A stretch of 8,265 bases of DNA from Mycoplasmatota bacterium (GTDB lineage: Bacteria > Bacillota_I > Bacilli_A > Izemoplasmatales > Izemoplasmataceae), in contig DAOVWR010000049.1 of the NCBI GenBank assembly GCA_030636545.1, positions 1 to 8,265 on the forward strand, written 5' to 3'. Under the pieces are notes generated by a model, which did not search any database, was not told the origin of the DNA, and was given only the letters and a program-made list of their open reading frames with translations. The position numbers were made by a program, and so were the translations under genes. This document shows positions 6,023-8,265 of the stretch, in pieces (position 1 is the stretch's first letter; the number at the start of each line of letters is the position of its first letter).

Positions 6023-8265
6023 TTGAAAAAGATTATTACTTTATTATTTTTGTTTTTGATGCTTTTCACACCAACACTTGGTGTAAACGCACAAAATAGT
6101 ACAAAAATTGAAGCACTAGGACATATAAAACGAATTTACGAAGAAGTAGAAAATGGTGCGATAAATGAGAGTAGTTCATTTGCGAATATTGTTATCTTTA
6201 TTAAATTCGCAGATGAAACTAGTTATAATGCACCATTTAATTATGACTATTATGAAAATTTATTTAACTCTTTAACTAGCGCTAGTTTAAAGAGTTATTA
6301 TCTTGAAGTATCATATAACCAGCTAACAATAGAATCATATATTGTTAATGATGGAACAACGATGATTTTTTATCAGGATATATATGATCGTTCTTATTAT
6401 GAAGTATATGATGAAAACACTAATCCGAATGGATATGATTCAACAACTGGAAATACACAAGCTGATAGAGAACATGAATTACTTAAACGAGCAATTGACT
6501 TTGTAGATGATAATAATTTAATTAGTGACACATTAGATTTAGATGTAAATGATGATGGTGATATTGATAGTATTACTTTTATGGTTAGTGGAGAAGATGA
6601 TGGCTGGAATACTGTACTTTGGCCTCATAAATGGACCTTATCAAGTTATTATAATTATACTAGGGGAGAATACTATAATAATGCGCCAATGATAAATGGT
6701 GTATATGCATATACTTATACTTTTGAATTATTAGGAAATGACGCTAGTTATAATCTTAAAGTTGATGTCGGTGTTTTAGCACATGAAACATTTCATTTAA
6801 TTAGTGCACCTGATTTATATCATTACTATCGTTATTATAATATAGAGCCAGTTGGGGACTGGGGCTTAATGGATGGAACGACTGATATTTCTAGTCATAT
6901 GCTTGGGTATATGAAAGAAATGTATGGTGCTTGGATTACTAATGTTGATGAAATAACTGAAAGTGGAACATATACATTAGCTCCAATGGCTGATTCTGCG
7001 GATAATTTATATAAAATAGATTTAGGATATTCAAATGAATTTATTTACATTGAGTACCGTGTTCAAGAGGGAATGTATGAGATAAATTTACCAGGAACAG
7101 GCTTACTAGCTTACCGTGTTGACTTTGATTATTTTGATGATGGGAATGTGCATGGATACTATAATACTTCTGGAGTTCCAATAGATGAACTGTTTATCTT
7201 TAGACCAGGAATAAGTACTAATCCTTTACCAATTGTTTTTCCAGAACTAGATGATGAAAATGTAGATGAAGATGGTGACATTGATAATGCCGCTATTTCA
7301 AATAATAATCTTTATAATGAAATGGGTAATGATACTGATATCGCTATGTTTTATAGTGATGGAACATTAATTGATATTAAAATCTATAATGTTTTTGAAC
7401 ACGACGGAGTAATTACTTTCGATGTATACTTACCACCAAGAATAGAGTTAGTTAGTGAACTTGATATTCCTGAGGGAACTGAGTTATATTTATATGCCGG
7501 AAACGGCTTCGAATATCGATTAAATATTACTAATATTCCAACTAACGCAACAGTATATTACACACTTGATGGTACTGTGGCTGATCCTAGTTCATCAATT
7601 TATTCAGGTGGATTTATTAATTTTAATGAAACAAGCAATATCATCAATGTCGCTATTTATGAAGATGGATTGCTTATTAGTAGTTTAGAACAAGAGTATA
7701 ACTTTGTAAGTGATATAGAAACAGAACATAATCCTTATGGAGATAACCAAAATATCACTTGGTATTTAGATTTAGCAGATGATTTAAGTATATATGATCT
7801 AACTTTTTATAGTTTTTCACAATTAGAAAGCGAGTATGACTTTGTCTATCTAACTAGTAGCACAGAAACAATCGATTATACTGGTAACGAACTGGCTAAT
7901 TTAGAACTAAGTTATGATGAAGATATCATTATTCAGTTTATTAGTGATGAAACTCAAGATGATTATTATGGATTTTATGTTGAAGTAGATTTATTAGTTG
8001 ATGTCTCACTTAATATAATTGGCGATGCTTTAATTAATTTAGAAGTACTTACAGAGTATATCGAACAAGGTGCTACATTATCAGGTGATAGTGCACCGCA
8101 ATATACATTAGAAATAGTTGGAACAGTAAATTCAAATGAACTTGGACAATATATTATTACTTATAATGTCTTAGATAGTAACTTAGTAGTAATTAAAACA
8201 GATTCAAGAACAGTCAATATTATTGATACAATTGCCCCTGAAATCATTATGAACGGAGAAGAGGT
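6023..8265 (+). CDS. Secreted M6-type metalloprotease with CUB-like and Ig-like modules (3' partial)
   Basis: Probably an extracellular zinc endopeptidase of the M6 (immune inhibitor A-like) group. 747 codons are visible, with no stop before the window edge. Residues 1-23 are a signal peptide (KK, a Leu/Phe-rich core, likely cleavage after VNA) with no lipobox cysteine. The catalytic motif is HETFHLISAPD at 254-264: zinc ligands His254, His258 and probably Asp264, base Glu255. The usual Gly of HExxHxxGxxD is Ser261. A GLMDG Met-turn with Met283 follows, and GLLAYRVD (360-367) corresponds to the family GLLIWHVD. DVNDDGDID (174-182) and DEDGDID (415-421) look like calcium loops. Next come a chitobiase-C-like segment (about 474-560, YYTLDG), a CUB-like domain (about 568-657), a DUF5011-like Ig fold (about 661-735) and the start of another. 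No cysteine is visible. The start is TTG, set by a strong ribosome site. Module names are recalled from family patterns; their order is reliable, their borders approximate. Confidence 0.87.
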   Translation, partial: MKKIITLLFLFLMLFTPTLGVNAQNSTKIEALGHIKRIYEEVENGAINESSSFANIVIFIKFADETSYNAPFNYDYYENLFNSLTSASLKSYYLEVSYNQLTIESYIVNDGTTMIFYQDIYDRSYYEVYDENTNPNGYDSTTGNTQADREHELLKRAIDFVDDNNLISDTLDLDVNDDGDIDSITFMVSGEDDGWNTVLWPHKWTLSSYYNYTRGEYYNNAPMINGVYAYTYTFELLGNDASYNLKVDVGVLAHETFHLISAPDLYHYYRYYNIEPVGDWGLMDGTTDISSHMLGYMKEMYGAWITNVDEITESGTYTLAPMADSADNLYKIDLGYSNEFIYIEYRVQEGMYEINLPGTGLLAYRVDFDYFDDGNVHGYYNTSGVPIDELFIFRPGISTNPLPIVFPELDDENVDEDGDIDNAAISNNNLYNEMGNDTDIAMFYSDGTLIDIKIYNVFEHDGVITFDVYLPPRIELVSELDIPEGTELYLYAGNGFEYRLNITNIPTNATVYYTLDGTVADPSSSIYSGGFINFNETSNIINVAIYEDGLLISSLEQEYNFVSDIETEHNPYGDNQNITWYLDLADDLSIYDLTFYSFSQLESEYDFVYLTSSTETIDYTGNELANLELSYDEDIIIQFISDETQDDYYGFYVEVDLLVDVSLNIIGDALINLEVLTEYIEQGATLSGDSAPQYTLEIVGTVNSNELGQYIITYNVLDSNLVVIKTDSRTVNIIDTIAPEIIMNGEE
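6265..6297. repeat. Near-perfect 33-nt palindrome inside the protease gene
   Basis: The left arm 6265-6280 pairs with the right arm 6281-6297 with one bulged T and no spacer. The core AACTAGCGCTAGTT (6274-6287) is perfectly self-complementary. It encodes part of FNSLTSASLKSY and is not followed by a T run, so it is not a standard terminator. Function unknown; it may act as an mRNA hairpin or be chance. Confidence 0.6.

Noticed and set aside
5866..6366. 14-nt direct repeat GGAACAACGATGAT at 5866-5879 and 6353-6366
   Set aside because: Two short copies, one after a stop codon and one inside coding sequence, with no flanking symmetry; chance is plausible in AT-rich DNA and nothing suggests an attachment site or insertion.

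Overview
The window is AT-rich (roughly 70% A+T by eye) and every supportable gene lies on the + strand. It carries a mutS - msrB - mutL - miaA block, then a lipid acyltransferase-like gene, then a large secreted protein that runs off the right edge. The organism looks like a low-GC Gram-positive relative (Bacillota/Mycoplasmatota). Supporting points are the strong GGAGG-type ribosome sites, the MutL with a C-terminal endonuclease domain, and the mutS/mutL/miaA linkage. miaA ends in TGA and tryptophan is encoded by TGG, so the standard bacterial code is used. A mycoplasma-type code is therefore unlikely, but a free-living mollicute relative (Acholeplasma or Izemoplasma type) would fit. That placement is inference; no rRNA or other marker is present.

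Layout: 1-1451 is the C-terminal 482 codons of MutS. 1466-1894 is msrB, 14 nt downstream with its own strong ribosome site, closed by a perfect hairpin terminator that includes the msrB stop codon. A TATAAT-type promoter precedes mutL (1976-3751), which overlaps miaA (3751-4638) by one base. miaA is also closed by a terminator that includes its stop codon. An extended -10 promoter with a 17-bp spacer then drives a 386-residue acyltransferase (4706-5866) fused to a four-cysteine zinc ribbon and an unidentified beta-rich tail. A 156-nt intergenic region holds a third terminator and a probable promoter. From 6023 a TTG-started, signal-peptide-bearing M6-type metalloprotease continues past 8265.

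How the genes work together: MutS and MutL form the mismatch-repair core. MutL carries the nicking endonuclease motifs and a clamp-binding motif, so no MutH is needed. MiaA (tRNA A37 prenylation) and MsrB (repair of oxidised methionine) share the transcription neighbourhood and give the block a fidelity and damage-repair theme. The last two genes appear unrelated to it: one is a membrane-lipid enzyme with an unusual domain arrangement, the other a multidomain extracellular protease with CUB-like and Ig-like modules.

The most interesting items are the domain architectures of these last two proteins, the Ser-for-Gly change in the protease zinc motif, the terminators that overlap stop codons, and a 33-nt near-perfect palindrome inside the protease gene. 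I see no CRISPR, mobile element, tRNA or rRNA gene, and no clearly undescribed defence system.
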